Shown: positions 30,420 through 37,659 of the stretch, piece by piece | Numbering within the stretch: the stretch's first letter is position 1 | Layout: every line of letters begins with the position of its first letter | DNA from: Microvirga sp052114605 | GTDB lineage: Bacteria > Pseudomonadota > Alphaproteobacteria > Rhizobiales > Beijerinckiaceae | Length of the DNA: 64,000 nt | Assembly: GCF_052114605.1 (NCBI RefSeq) | Contig: NZ_JBFRFB010000005.1 | Coordinates: forward strand, 62,001-126,000 | Direction: 5' to 3' | The notes under the pieces: generated by a model | What the model was told of the DNA's origin: nothing | What the model saw: only the letters and a program-made list of their open reading frames with translations | The model's database searches: none | Position numbers and translations under genes: made by a program

Positions 30420-31169
30420 TTAGATCTTCCAGCCGGAATGAATGGCCACCACGCCGGCGGTGAGCGGACGATACGTGACGCGCTTGAAGCCCGCTTCCTC
30501 GATCATGCGCGCGAAAGCGGCGGGCGGCGGGAACTTACGGATCGATTCGACGAGGTACTGATAAGACTCGGCATCCCCCGTCACCATCTGGCCCATGCGC
30601 GGAATGACGTTGAAGGAATAGGCGTCGTAGATCTTGTCGAGCACCGGCACGTCCACCTTCGAGAATTCGAGGCAGAGGAAGCGCCCGCCGGGCTTCAAGA
30701 CCCGATAGGCCTCGCGCAAAGCCGCATCGATGCGCGGCACGTTCCGGATACCGAAGGCGATGGTGTAGGCATCATAGGTCTTCGACTCGAGGGGCAGCTC
30801 TTCCGCGTTGGCTTCCACGAAGTCGATCTGGCCCTCGTATCGCTGGCCGGCCCGCTCCTCGCCGACCTTCAGCATCTCGCCATTAATGTCGAGCACAGTC
30901 ACCTGAGTCTGCGCCCCGCCCGCTTCGAGAATGCGGAAGGCCACATCGCCCGTGCCACCGGCCACGTCCAGGTGGCGGAAGGGGCGGTCCTTGGGCGGGC
31001 GCAGGGTCGCGACGAGATCGCCCTTCCAGAGCCGGTGAAGGCCCGCGGACATGAGGTCGTTCATGATGTCGTAGCGGCTCGCCACGGAGCGGAAGACCTC
31101 GTTCACGCGACCCTGCTTTTCGCCCAGGGGCACGGACTGAAACCCGAAATGGGTGTTCTCGTCGGTCAT
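30420..31169 (-). CDS. ubiE: UbiE C-methyltransferase
   Basis: This 249-residue SAM-dependent methyltransferase acts on ubiquinone (and menaquinone) precursors. The family-specific ends are present: an FGFQSVPLGEKQGRV start, MSAGLHRLWK, the SAM-binding HLDVAGGTGDVAF, and a C-terminal RPLTAGVVAIHSGWK. It is the first gene of the minus-strand chain ubiE-ubiB-deoxyribosyltransferase-like-coaBC-dut-rrf2. It is divergent from mutM. Confidence 0.96.
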   Translation of the reverse strand: MTDENTHFGFQSVPLGEKQGRVNEVFRSVASRYDIMNDLMSAGLHRLWKGDLVATLRPPKDRPFRHLDVAGGTGDVAFRILEAGGAQTQVTVLDINGEMLKVGEERAGQRYEGQIDFVEANAEELPLESKTYDAYTIAFGIRNVPRIDAALREAYRVLKPGGRFLCLEFSKVDVPVLDKIYDAYSFNVIPRMGQMVTGDAESYQYLVESIRKFPPPAAFARMIEEAGFKRVTYRPLTAGVVAIHSGWKI

Positions 31170-31181
31170 GCTCTATACCTC

Positions 31182-31200
31182 TCGCTACAGGATGTAGCGA
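31182..31200. promoter_or_regulatory. Perfect inverted repeat in the ubiE-mutM divergent region
   Basis: TCGCTAC-AGGAT-GTAGCGA is a perfect 7-bp inverted repeat with a 5-bp spacer, 12 bp before the ubiE ATG. It could be an operator or a leader hairpin. The 93-bp region also holds the promoters of ubiE and mutM; no clear -35/-10 pair was assigned. Confidence 0.45.
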
Positions 31201-31262
31201 TCCATAGCGGAAGAGGGCCCGAATGGCTATGTAATGGCAATCAAGAACCGAAGAGATGGTTG

Positions 31263-32156
31263 ATGCCTGAACTGCCCGAAGTCGAGACCGTGCGCCGAGG
31301 CTTGGAGCCCGCCATGGTGGGAGCGCGCTTTTCCAAGGTGCTGCAACGGCGCCCGGATCTGCGCTTTCCCTTTCCCGAGCGCTTTGCGGAGCGCCTTGAA
31401 GGCCAGGAGGTTAGATCCTTAAGCCGCCGGGCCAAGTATCTGCTCGCCGATCTCTCCTCGGGCGAGGTGCTGGTGATGCATTTAGGCATGTCGGGCCGCT
31501 TCCTCGTCACCCAAGGCGGCGCCAAGCAGATGCCGGGGGAGTTCCACCACGAGCACGGGGGCCTCGGCGCCCATGACCATGTGGTCTTTGAGCTCTCGAA
31601 CGGGGCGAGCGTGACCTATAACGACGCCCGCCGTTTCGGCTTCATGGATCTGGTGCCCCGCTCCGAGATCGAGACCTGCAAGCACTTCGCGGGCATGGGC
31701 ATCGAGCCCCTGGGTAACGAGCTGTCGGCAGAGACCATCGCCACTCTCTTCGCGGGCAAGCGTACGCCGTTGAAGGCTGCCCTGCTCGATCAGCGGCTGA
31801 TCGCCGGCCTCGGCAATATCTATGTGTGCGAGGCCCTGTTCCGCACCGGCCTCCACCCGGCGGCCCCGGCAGGCTCCCTCGTTAATAAGAAAGGCCAGCC
31901 GACGGAAAAGGCCCGGCAGCTCGCGGAGGTGATCCGCGATGTGCTGACCGAGGCCGTCAAGGCAGGCGGCTCGACCTTGCGCGACCATGCCCAGGTAGAC
32001 GGGACGCTTGGCTATTTCCAGCACACCTTCCGCGTTTACGACCGGGAGGGCATGGCCTGCGTGACCCCGGAATGCACCGACACGGTCCAGAGGCTCGTGC
32101 AATCAGGCCGCTCCACCTTCTATTGCCCGCATTGTCAGAAGCAGACGCGGGGTTAA
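31263..32156 (+). CDS. mutM: Formamidopyrimidine-DNA glycosylase (Fpg/MutM)
   Basis: This 297-residue base-excision repair enzyme removes 8-oxoguanine. The catalytic N-terminal proline is Pro2 in MPELPEVETVRRGLEP, with the Glu at position 3. The helix-two-turn-helix region RLIAGLGNIYVCEALF is intact. The C-terminal zinc finger has the wider C-x4-C spacing (ACVTPEC) before YCPHCQ, as in other alphaproteobacterial MutM. The frame extends far upstream antisense to ubiE/ubiB; only the MPELPE start is credible. Confidence 0.97.
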   Translation: MPELPEVETVRRGLEPAMVGARFSKVLQRRPDLRFPFPERFAERLEGQEVRSLSRRAKYLLADLSSGEVLVMHLGMSGRFLVTQGGAKQMPGEFHHEHGGLGAHDHVVFELSNGASVTYNDARRFGFMDLVPRSEIETCKHFAGMGIEPLGNELSAETIATLFAGKRTPLKAALLDQRLIAGLGNIYVCEALFRTGLHPAAPAGSLVNKKGQPTEKARQLAEVIRDVLTEAVKAGGSTLRDHAQVDGTLGYFQHTFRVYDREGMACVTPECTDTVQRLVQSGRSTFYCPHCQKQTRG

Positions 32157-32247
32157 GCCGAAAAGCGAAGCCGCATCGAGCCGATTTCCCCTTGCCTCGA
32201 ACCCCTGCCCTCGCCTACCGGTGGACGGCAATCGAGGAGATCCCGGC

Positions 32248-33021
32248 ATGGCATTTGAGACGATTCTCGTTGAGACGCGCGGCAAGGTGGGTCTGATCAC
32301 CCTGAACCGCCCCCAGGCGCTGAACGCCCTTAACTCGGCGCTCTTGAACGAGGTGAACCAGGCGCTCGACGCTTTCGAGGCGGATGCCGCCATCGGCTGC
32401 ATCGTGATCACCGGTTCGGAGAAGGCCTTCGCCGCCGGGGCCGACATTAAGGAAATGGCCTCGCTCGCCTATCCGCAGATCTATCTCGACAATCAGTTTT
32501 CCGGCTGGGAGAGGGTGGCGGGACGCCGCAAGCCGATGATCGCGGCTGTCGCGGGCTTCGCGCTGGGCGGCGGATGCGAGTTCGCCATGATGTGCGATTT
32601 CATCATCGCCGCCGACAACGCCAAGTTCGGCCAGCCCGAGATCAAGCTCGGCGTCATGCCTGGCATGGGCGGCACCCAGCGCCTGACCCGCCTCATCGGC
32701 AAGGCCAAGGCCATGGAGATGTGCCTGACGGGCCGCATGATGGGTGCCGAGGAGGCCGAGCGCTCCGGCCTCGTGGCCCGTGTGGTGCCGCTGGCCGACC
32801 TCATGATTGAAGCCATGAAGGCGGCGGAGACCATCGCCTCCATGTCACTTCCCATCACCATGATGACCAAGGAAACCATCAACCGCGCCGACGAGGTGTC
32901 CCTCTCCGAGGGCATCCGCTTCGAGCGGCGCCTGTTCCACGCCATGTTCGCCACCGCCGACCAGAAGGAAGGCATGGCCGCCTTCGTGGGAAAGCGCGCG
33001 GCCGAGTTCAAAGACCAGTAA
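32248..33021 (+). CDS. Enoyl-CoA hydratase
   Basis: This 257-residue crotonase-fold protein acts in beta-oxidation or a related CoA pathway. The oxyanion-hole segments EKAFAAGADIKEMA and AVAGFALGGGCEFA are present, and the catalytic-type glutamates lie in PEIKLGVMPGMGGTQRL. The length and sequence fit short-chain enoyl-CoA hydratase (FadB1/PaaF type). The start at 32248 has a GAGGAG site upstream. It lies between mutM and a TSUP permease that begins within 2 bp of its stop. Confidence 0.92.
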   Translation: MAFETILVETRGKVGLITLNRPQALNALNSALLNEVNQALDAFEADAAIGCIVITGSEKAFAAGADIKEMASLAYPQIYLDNQFSGWERVAGRRKPMIAAVAGFALGGGCEFAMMCDFIIAADNAKFGQPEIKLGVMPGMGGTQRLTRLIGKAKAMEMCLTGRMMGAEEAERSGLVARVVPLADLMIEAMKAAETIASMSLPITMMTKETINRADEVSLSEGIRFERRLFHAMFATADQKEGMAAFVGKRAAEFKDQ

Positions 33022-33022
33022 A

Positions 33023-33838
33023 TTGCCCGATATCGGTTTCGACATGATCGCGGCTTTGGCCGCGATCTCTTTTTTCGCAGGCTTCGTGGATTCCATCGCC
33101 GGAGGCGGGGGCTTGCTGACGGTACCGGCCCTCATCCTCGCGGGTCTCGGGCCTGCGGAGGCAATTGCCACCAACAAGGTGCAGGGCGCTTTCGCGGCGG
33201 CTTCCGCCACCTATACCTTCGGGCGCCGGGAACTGATCGAATGGCGCAAGGCCTGGGGCTTTGCGGCCATTGCCTTCGCCAGCGGAATCGGGGGCGCGCT
33301 CTGCGTGCGCTTCCTACCGGATATCGTCCTCCAGACCCTGATCCCGGTGCTGCTGATCGCCATTGCCGTCTATTTCGCCCTATCACGCAAGCTCAAGGAC
33401 GAGGATGCCCATGCTCGCATGACAACCTTGGCCTTCGGGCTCACCGCGCCCGTCGTCGTGGGCTTCTATGACGGCATTTTCGGGCCGGGCGCCGGCTCCT
33501 TCTATATGCTCGCCTTCGTGACCCTGCTCGGTTACGGGGTGCTGCGGGCCACCGCCCATACCAAGCTTCTCAATTTGGCGAGCAACCTTGGCAGCCTCTT
33601 GCTCTATAGCATAGCCGGGGCCGTGGTCTGGCCCCTGGGCCTCGTCATGGCGGGCGCCTCGTTCCTTGGGGCGCAGGTGGGCTCGCGGCTCGCCATGCGG
33701 CTGGGGGTCCGGCTGATCCGCCCGCTCCTCGTCCTGGTCTCGGCCGCGATGGCTCTCCGGCTCCTTCTGGACCCCGCGAATCCCTTGCGCCAAGCTATCC
33801 AGGGAGCGGTTCAGAGCACCCTCCCGGTGCTTTTTTGA
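33023..33838 (+). CDS. TSUP family membrane permease (TauE/SafE type)
   Basis: This 271-residue inner-membrane protein has about eight hydrophobic segments. It carries the TSUP repeat signatures FFAGFVDSIAGGGGLLTVPALI near the start and GFYDGIFGPGAGSF in the middle. The family exports or takes up sulfite, sulfonates or other organic anions; the substrate is not evident. The start is uncertain: a TTG at 33023 or the ATG at 33044. It follows the enoyl-CoA hydratase without a gap and is probably co-transcribed. Confidence 0.88.
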   Translation: MPDIGFDMIAALAAISFFAGFVDSIAGGGGLLTVPALILAGLGPAEAIATNKVQGAFAAASATYTFGRRELIEWRKAWGFAAIAFASGIGGALCVRFLPDIVLQTLIPVLLIAIAVYFALSRKLKDEDAHARMTTLAFGLTAPVVVGFYDGIFGPGAGSFYMLAFVTLLGYGVLRATAHTKLLNLASNLGSLLLYSIAGAVVWPLGLVMAGASFLGAQVGSRLAMRLGVRLIRPLLVLVSAAMALRLLLDPANPLRQAIQGAVQSTLPVLF

Positions 33839-33858
33839 CGCGCAAAGGCTGACTGTCG

Positions 33859-33887
33859 TTGACGTTCCCGAGGATCGCGTCTATAAG
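33859..33887 (+). promoter_or_regulatory. Sigma-70-type promoter of rpsT
   Basis: TTGACG (33859-33864) and TATAAG (33882-33887) are separated by 17 bp, a near-consensus housekeeping promoter. It lies 118 bp before the rpsT start codon. Confidence 0.75.
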
Positions 33888-33898
33888 CCGCCTCACAC

Positions 33899-33921
33899 GA
33901 GCCCGCGCGTCCCGCGGGCTC
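33899..33921 (+). promoter_or_regulatory. Hairpin at the 5' end of the rpsT leader
   Basis: GAGCCCGCG and CGCGGGCTC form a perfect 9-bp stem with a 5-base loop, just after the expected transcription start. A weak T-rich tail follows, so it may end transcripts from the permease gene. It may also stabilise or regulate the rpsT mRNA. Confidence 0.6.
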
Positions 33922-34004
33922 TTCGGTTTCCATTCATCATCCGATTGCTGACAGGGCTCAAGCCGCTTCGTCGCGTCGGGATTTAAAAGAACGAGGCTTT
34001 GGCC

Positions 34005-34271
34005 ATGGCCAATACCGTTTCCGCCAAGAAGATGACCCGCAAGATTGCGAAGCGCACCGCGATCAACAAGTCGCGCCGCAGCCGCATGCGGACCTTCGTG
34101 CGCAAGGTCGAGGAGGCAATCGCCTCCGGCAACCAGACCGAGGCTGCTGCCGCTCTCCGCGCCGCCGAGCCCGAGATGATGCGCGCCGCTCAGAAGGGCA
34201 TCGTGCACAAGAACACCGCTTCGCGTAAGGTTTCGCGCCTCACCAGCCGCATCAAGGCTCTGAGCGCCTAA
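34005..34271 (+). CDS. rpsT: 30S ribosomal protein S20
   Basis: This 88-residue basic helical ribosomal protein binds 16S rRNA. The start MANTVSAKKMTRKIAKRTA and the end ASRKVSRLTSRIKAL are typical of S20. The ATG at 34005 is used; an in-frame TTG two codons earlier is less likely. It has its own promoter and terminator. Confidence 0.97.
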   Translation: MANTVSAKKMTRKIAKRTAINKSRRSRMRTFVRKVEEAIASGNQTEAAAALRAAEPEMMRAAQKGIVHKNTASRKVSRLTSRIKALSA

Positions 34272-34312
34272 TTATTAGGAAGCTGCCCTCACGGGCGGCA
34301 CCGAACTGATCG

Positions 34313-34345
34313 AACCCGGCTGCGCCTCGCGGCCGGGTTTTTCGT
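34313..34345 (+). terminator. Rho-independent terminator of rpsT
   Basis: AACCCGGC and GCCGGGTT arms (34313-34320 and 34332-34339) around an 11-base loop run into TTTTTCG. Confidence 0.88.
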
Positions 34346-34488
34346 TTGCGGCATCCACTCAGATATAAGAAACACGTGGCAGGAAGCACTTGGTGCAACT
34401 AAGCTTTGCAAGCTGCTCAGCGCATTCCGCACTCTTCTCAACCTCGGCCAAGCCGCCAAATTTCCTCGGAAACTCGGACGACCTATTC

Positions 34489-34938
34489 ATGACAGCGAGC
34501 AAACGCATCGTCCTCTCTAGCGACCATGCCGCCATTGAACTCCGACAGGCCGTCGCCGCTCATATCGCAGCAAATGGATGGTCAGTGGTCGATATTGGTC
34601 CGACGTCACCCGAGAGCACACATTATCCTGCCCACGGCGAGGCGGCAGCGCAGCTCGTTGCCTCTGGCGATTGCCAGCTTGGCATCATTCTATGTGGCAC
34701 TGGCCAAGGCATCATGATGGCGGCGAACAAGGTAAAGGGCATCCGTTGCGGCGTCTGCAGCGACACATTCTCAGCCCGCATGATTCGCCAGCACAATGAT
34801 GCGAACATGCTCTCGATTGGCGCCCGCATCGTGGGCGAAGGGCTGGCGCTCGATATCGTGGATGCGTTCCTGACTGCTCAGTTCGAGGGTGGCCGGCATG
34901 CGACCCGGGTAGAGATGATCAGGGCGCTTGAGGGGTAG
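34489..34938 (+). CDS. rpiB: Ribose-5-phosphate isomerase B
   Basis: This 149-residue RpiB/LacAB-family sugar-phosphate isomerase carries the SSDHAAIELR start. The active-site Cys is in GIILCGTGQGIMMAANK, and the HNDANMLSIGARI block is present. It interconverts ribose 5-phosphate and ribulose 5-phosphate, or a related sugar phosphate. The start at 34489 is preferred over an upstream ATG/GTG because the extra 33 residues do not match the family. It converges on the ABC-F gene. Confidence 0.93.
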   Translation: MTASKRIVLSSDHAAIELRQAVAAHIAANGWSVVDIGPTSPESTHYPAHGEAAAQLVASGDCQLGIILCGTGQGIMMAANKVKGIRCGVCSDTFSARMIRQHNDANMLSIGARIVGEGLALDIVDAFLTAQFEGGRHATRVEMIRALEG

Positions 34939-34948
34939 AGTTGACAAG

Positions 34949-34975
34949 CCCTCCTCCCCCACAGGGGGAGGGGGA
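34949..34975. repeat. GC hairpin between convergent rpiB and ABC-F genes
   Basis: CCTCCTCCCCC and GGGGGAGGGGG pair around a short ACA loop. It resembles the hairpin at 14474-14497 and may act as a bidirectional terminator, though no T-run follows on the plus strand. Confidence 0.45.
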
Positions 34976-35017
34976 AATCTGCGCTTAAGTCGGAACCTGA
35001 TCTACATTGATCGATGT

Positions 35018-36640
35018 TCAGTTACGCAACCCCGGAGCCTCCTGCCCGGTGCGGGCCACGTATTCCGTGTAGCCGCCGCCATATTGATGGATGCCGTCAT
35101 CCGTCAGCTCCAGCACCCGGTTGGAGAGAGCCGCGAGGAAGTGGCGGTCGTGGGAAACGAAGAGCATGGTGCCCTCATAGCGCGAGAGGGCATCGATCAG
35201 CATTTCCTTCGTCGCCATGTCCAGGTGGTTGGTAGGCTCGTCGAGCACCAGAAGATTCGGCGGATCGTAGAGCATCTTGGCCATGACGAGGCGCGCCTTC
35301 TCGCCACCCGAGAGCACGCGGCACTTCTTCTCCGCATCGTCGCCCGAGAAGCCGAAACATCCGGCGAGCGTGCGCAGCGATCCTTGACCAGCCTGCGGGA
35401 AGGAATCCTCTAAAAACTCGAACACGGTGCGGTCGCCGTCGAGCACTTCCATGGCGTGCTGGGCGAAGTAGCCCATTTTCACGCTGGCGCCGATGGTCAC
35501 CGTGCCCTGGTCCGGCTCGGCGGAGCCTGCGACGAGCTTGAGCAGCGTGGACTTGCCGGCGCCGTTGACGCCCATCACGCACCAGCGCTCCTTGCGGCGC
35601 ACCGCGAAGTCGAGCCCTTCATAGATGCTGCGGCTGCCATAGCCCTTGTGCACCTTCTTCAGGCTGATCACGTCATCGCCCGAACGCGGCGCGGGCAGGA
35701 AATCGAACGCCACGCTCTGACGGCGCTTGGGCGGCTCCACGCGCTCGATCTTGTCCAGCTTCTTCACACGGCTCTGCACCTGGGCTGCATGCGAGGCGCG
35801 CGCCTTGAAGCGCTCGATGAACTTGATTTCCTTGGCGAGCATGGCCTGCTGGCGCTCGAACTGCGCCTGCTGCTGCTTTTCGTTGAGCGCGCGCTGCTGC
35901 TCGTAGAATTCGTAATCGCCCGAATAGGTGGTGAGCGAGCCGCCATCGATCTCGATGATCTTGTTGACGATGCGGTTCATGAAGGCGCGATCATGCGAGG
36001 TCATGAGAAGCGCACCCTCGAAGCCCTTCAGGAATCCTTCGAGCCAAATGATGCTCTCCAGATCCAGGTGGTTGCTCGGCTCGTCGAGGAGCATCACATC
36101 GGGGCGCATGAGAAGAATGCGTCCGAGCGCGACGCGCATCTTCCAACCGCCGGAGAGGCCGCCCACATCGCCGTCCATCATCTCCTGGCTGAAGCCGAGA
36201 CCTGCGAGCACCTCGCGTGCGCGCCCTTCCAGCGAATAGCCATCGAGCTCCTCGTAGCGCCCCTGCACCTCGCCGTAGCGCGCGATGATCTCGTCGAAAT
36301 TGCCCGCCTGATCGGGATCGGCCATCGCGGCTTCGAGTTCCTTCAGCTCGGCAGCGACCTCGCTCACGGGACCTGCGCCATTCATCACTTCGGTGACCGC
36401 GCTATGGCCTGCCATCTCGCCCACATCCTGGCTGAAATAGCCGATGGTGATGCCGCGATCGACGGAGACCTGGCCCTCATCGGGCTGCTCCTCCTTGGTG
36501 ATCATGCGAAAAAGCGTCGTCTTGCCCGCGCCGTTGGGACCGACGAGGCCGACCTTCTCACCTTTCTGAAGTGTCGCGGAGGCCTCGATGTAGAGGATCC
36601 GGTGGCTGTTCTGCTTGCTGACGTTCTCGATACGAATCAT
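35018..36640 (-). CDS. ABC-F family ATPase
   Basis: This 540-residue soluble protein has two ABC ATPase domains and no membrane segment. Walker A motifs are GPNGAGKTT near residue 37 and GVNGAGKST in the second half. Signature motifs are LSGGWKMRVALGR and LSGGEKARLVMAK. A charged linker (residues about 240-300, rich in Gln, Glu and Lys) joins them, as in ABC-F translation factors (EttA, Uup, YbiT). ABC-F proteins act on the ribosome; the subfamily is not certain. The start at 36640 matches the family; the longer frame does not. Confidence 0.92.
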   Translation of the reverse strand: MIRIENVSKQNSHRILYIEASATLQKGEKVGLVGPNGAGKTTLFRMITKEEQPDEGQVSVDRGITIGYFSQDVGEMAGHSAVTEVMNGAGPVSEVAAELKELEAAMADPDQAGNFDEIIARYGEVQGRYEELDGYSLEGRAREVLAGLGFSQEMMDGDVGGLSGGWKMRVALGRILLMRPDVMLLDEPSNHLDLESIIWLEGFLKGFEGALLMTSHDRAFMNRIVNKIIEIDGGSLTTYSGDYEFYEQQRALNEKQQQAQFERQQAMLAKEIKFIERFKARASHAAQVQSRVKKLDKIERVEPPKRRQSVAFDFLPAPRSGDDVISLKKVHKGYGSRSIYEGLDFAVRRKERWCVMGVNGAGKSTLLKLVAGSAEPDQGTVTIGASVKMGYFAQHAMEVLDGDRTVFEFLEDSFPQAGQGSLRTLAGCFGFSGDDAEKKCRVLSGGEKARLVMAKMLYDPPNLLVLDEPTNHLDMATKEMLIDALSRYEGTMLFVSHDRHFLAALSNRVLELTDDGIHQYGGGYTEYVARTGQEAPGLRN

Positions 36641-36975
36641 GGAGTCTTTGAGCCTGAGAAAATTTGGCGGTCTTATGCCATGCGATGCGCTCGCCGACGA
36701 GCGTTCAAGGACTGGTAAATTGACGGATCGGGTGCGGCCGATAGGACGCTGCAGCGAGCAGCTGGCTCGCATGGCATTTCGCGCGGTGTGCCGATCGCTC
36801 GCGATGTCGTCGGTACTGCCAGAAATTCATGCTGGGCGCAATTCTTTATAACATCACCCAAGGGTGGCTGAACGCCTTGCTGTGCAAGGGTCTCAAGCCG
36901 CGGCACAGATGGCGCGTCGGCTTCATCCTGCAAGCGCTTTAAGCCAAGTTTGTCGGCTAAAATTTAGCTCTCTTT

Positions 36976-37006
36976 TTATCCACACACGAGCTTGACTTTA
37001 TCCACG
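36976..37006 (+). promoter_or_regulatory. Pair of DnaA boxes
   Basis: TTATCCACA and TTATCCACG lie in direct orientation, 22 bp apart (start to start), about two helical turns. Confidence 0.7.
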
Positions 37007-37035
37007 AATGACCGGGTGATCATCTGCCCTGCTAT

Positions 37036-37212
37036 GATTCAAACTGCACATAAAAATTCGATATGCTTCAGTAGCTTAGCAGGCAAAGGTTCGCGAGGCA
37101 TCGGAATCACGCGCCGACTCGGCCCGAATCGATCCTGAATCAAGGTTGCGCGAAAACCTTTTTTCGAGACCTTGCACAGGCTGTGGCTGAACAGTGAATC
37201 AGTTGAAGAGTC
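37036..37212. promoter_or_regulatory. Cluster of seven GANTC (CcrM) sites
   Basis: GANTC sites start at 37036, 37104, 37116, 37126, 37137, 37196 and 37208, four of them within 38 bp. By chance about one per 256 bp is expected. CcrM methylates these sites in cell-cycle order in alphaproteobacteria, and dnaA control by methylation is known in Caulobacter. Confidence 0.65.
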
Positions 37213-37659
37213 AGGACTTTATCGTCGTGCCTCAAAAGCTGTGGACGACCCGTGGAGGCTTTTTGGGGTTCGCTGGAGGTATGAAGCCGCTTCGCTCGTG
37301 TTGCGCGGCCTCCCTCCAACTGTATAAGGTCAACTCACTTCAACGGGCGGCCGTGAAGTCATTCACTCAAGTCTCAAGCTGCAGAACTTCATCGCGAGGT
37401 TAGGGCGTTGTTGCACCATAATAAGAAGCAAACAAAGGCACCTCCCTTACCAAGGGGTAGTCTTGATCGATCATGAATGCATGCCGAAGGGGTGACCCAT
37501 AGAGGTCATCTCAACCTAGAAACACTTTGATAAGCTTCAGTACAATTGGGGGCGCCAAGTTTTGAACTACCGGTGAAGCGGGCGTGCTTTGCTTGTTCAA
37601 AACGGGTCATGCGTAGGGGTTCGCGCCGTATTAGGCGGAGCCTCGTGGAGGGAATTTTT

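Larger units (their letters stand above)
36641..37659. other. 1-kb non-coding region before dnaA: candidate oriC / dnaA control region
   Basis: No credible gene was found between the ABC-F start and the dnaA start. It contains a perfect DnaA box, TTATCCACA at 36976-36984, and a near-perfect one, TTATCCACG at 36998-37006, in the same orientation 22 bp apart. A weaker reverse copy, TGTGGACGA, lies at 37240-37248. Between 37036 and 37212 there are seven GANTC sites, the target of the CcrM methylase. The nearby dnaA-dnaN-recF-gyrB block supports an origin. In several Hyphomicrobiales the chromosomal origin lies at hemE instead, so this may be only the dnaA promoter. Confidence 0.6.

Noticed and set aside
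29544..31262. Long plus-strand open frame antisense to ubiB and ubiE, fused to mutM
   Set aside because: It has no similarity to any family and mirrors the codon pattern of the minus-strand genes. Only the MPELPE start at 31263 is real.
35456..36718. 420-codon plus-strand open frame opposite the ABC-F gene
   Set aside because: Antisense shadow; the ABC-F reading has all ATPase motifs.
36673..36933. 86-codon minus-strand ORF in the region before dnaA
   Set aside because: No similarity, no ribosome binding site, and it lies in a region with regulatory signals.
37546..37659. Extended N-terminus of dnaA
   Set aside because: The added residues are basic and unlike DnaA domain I, and the internal ATG has a good GGAGGG site.
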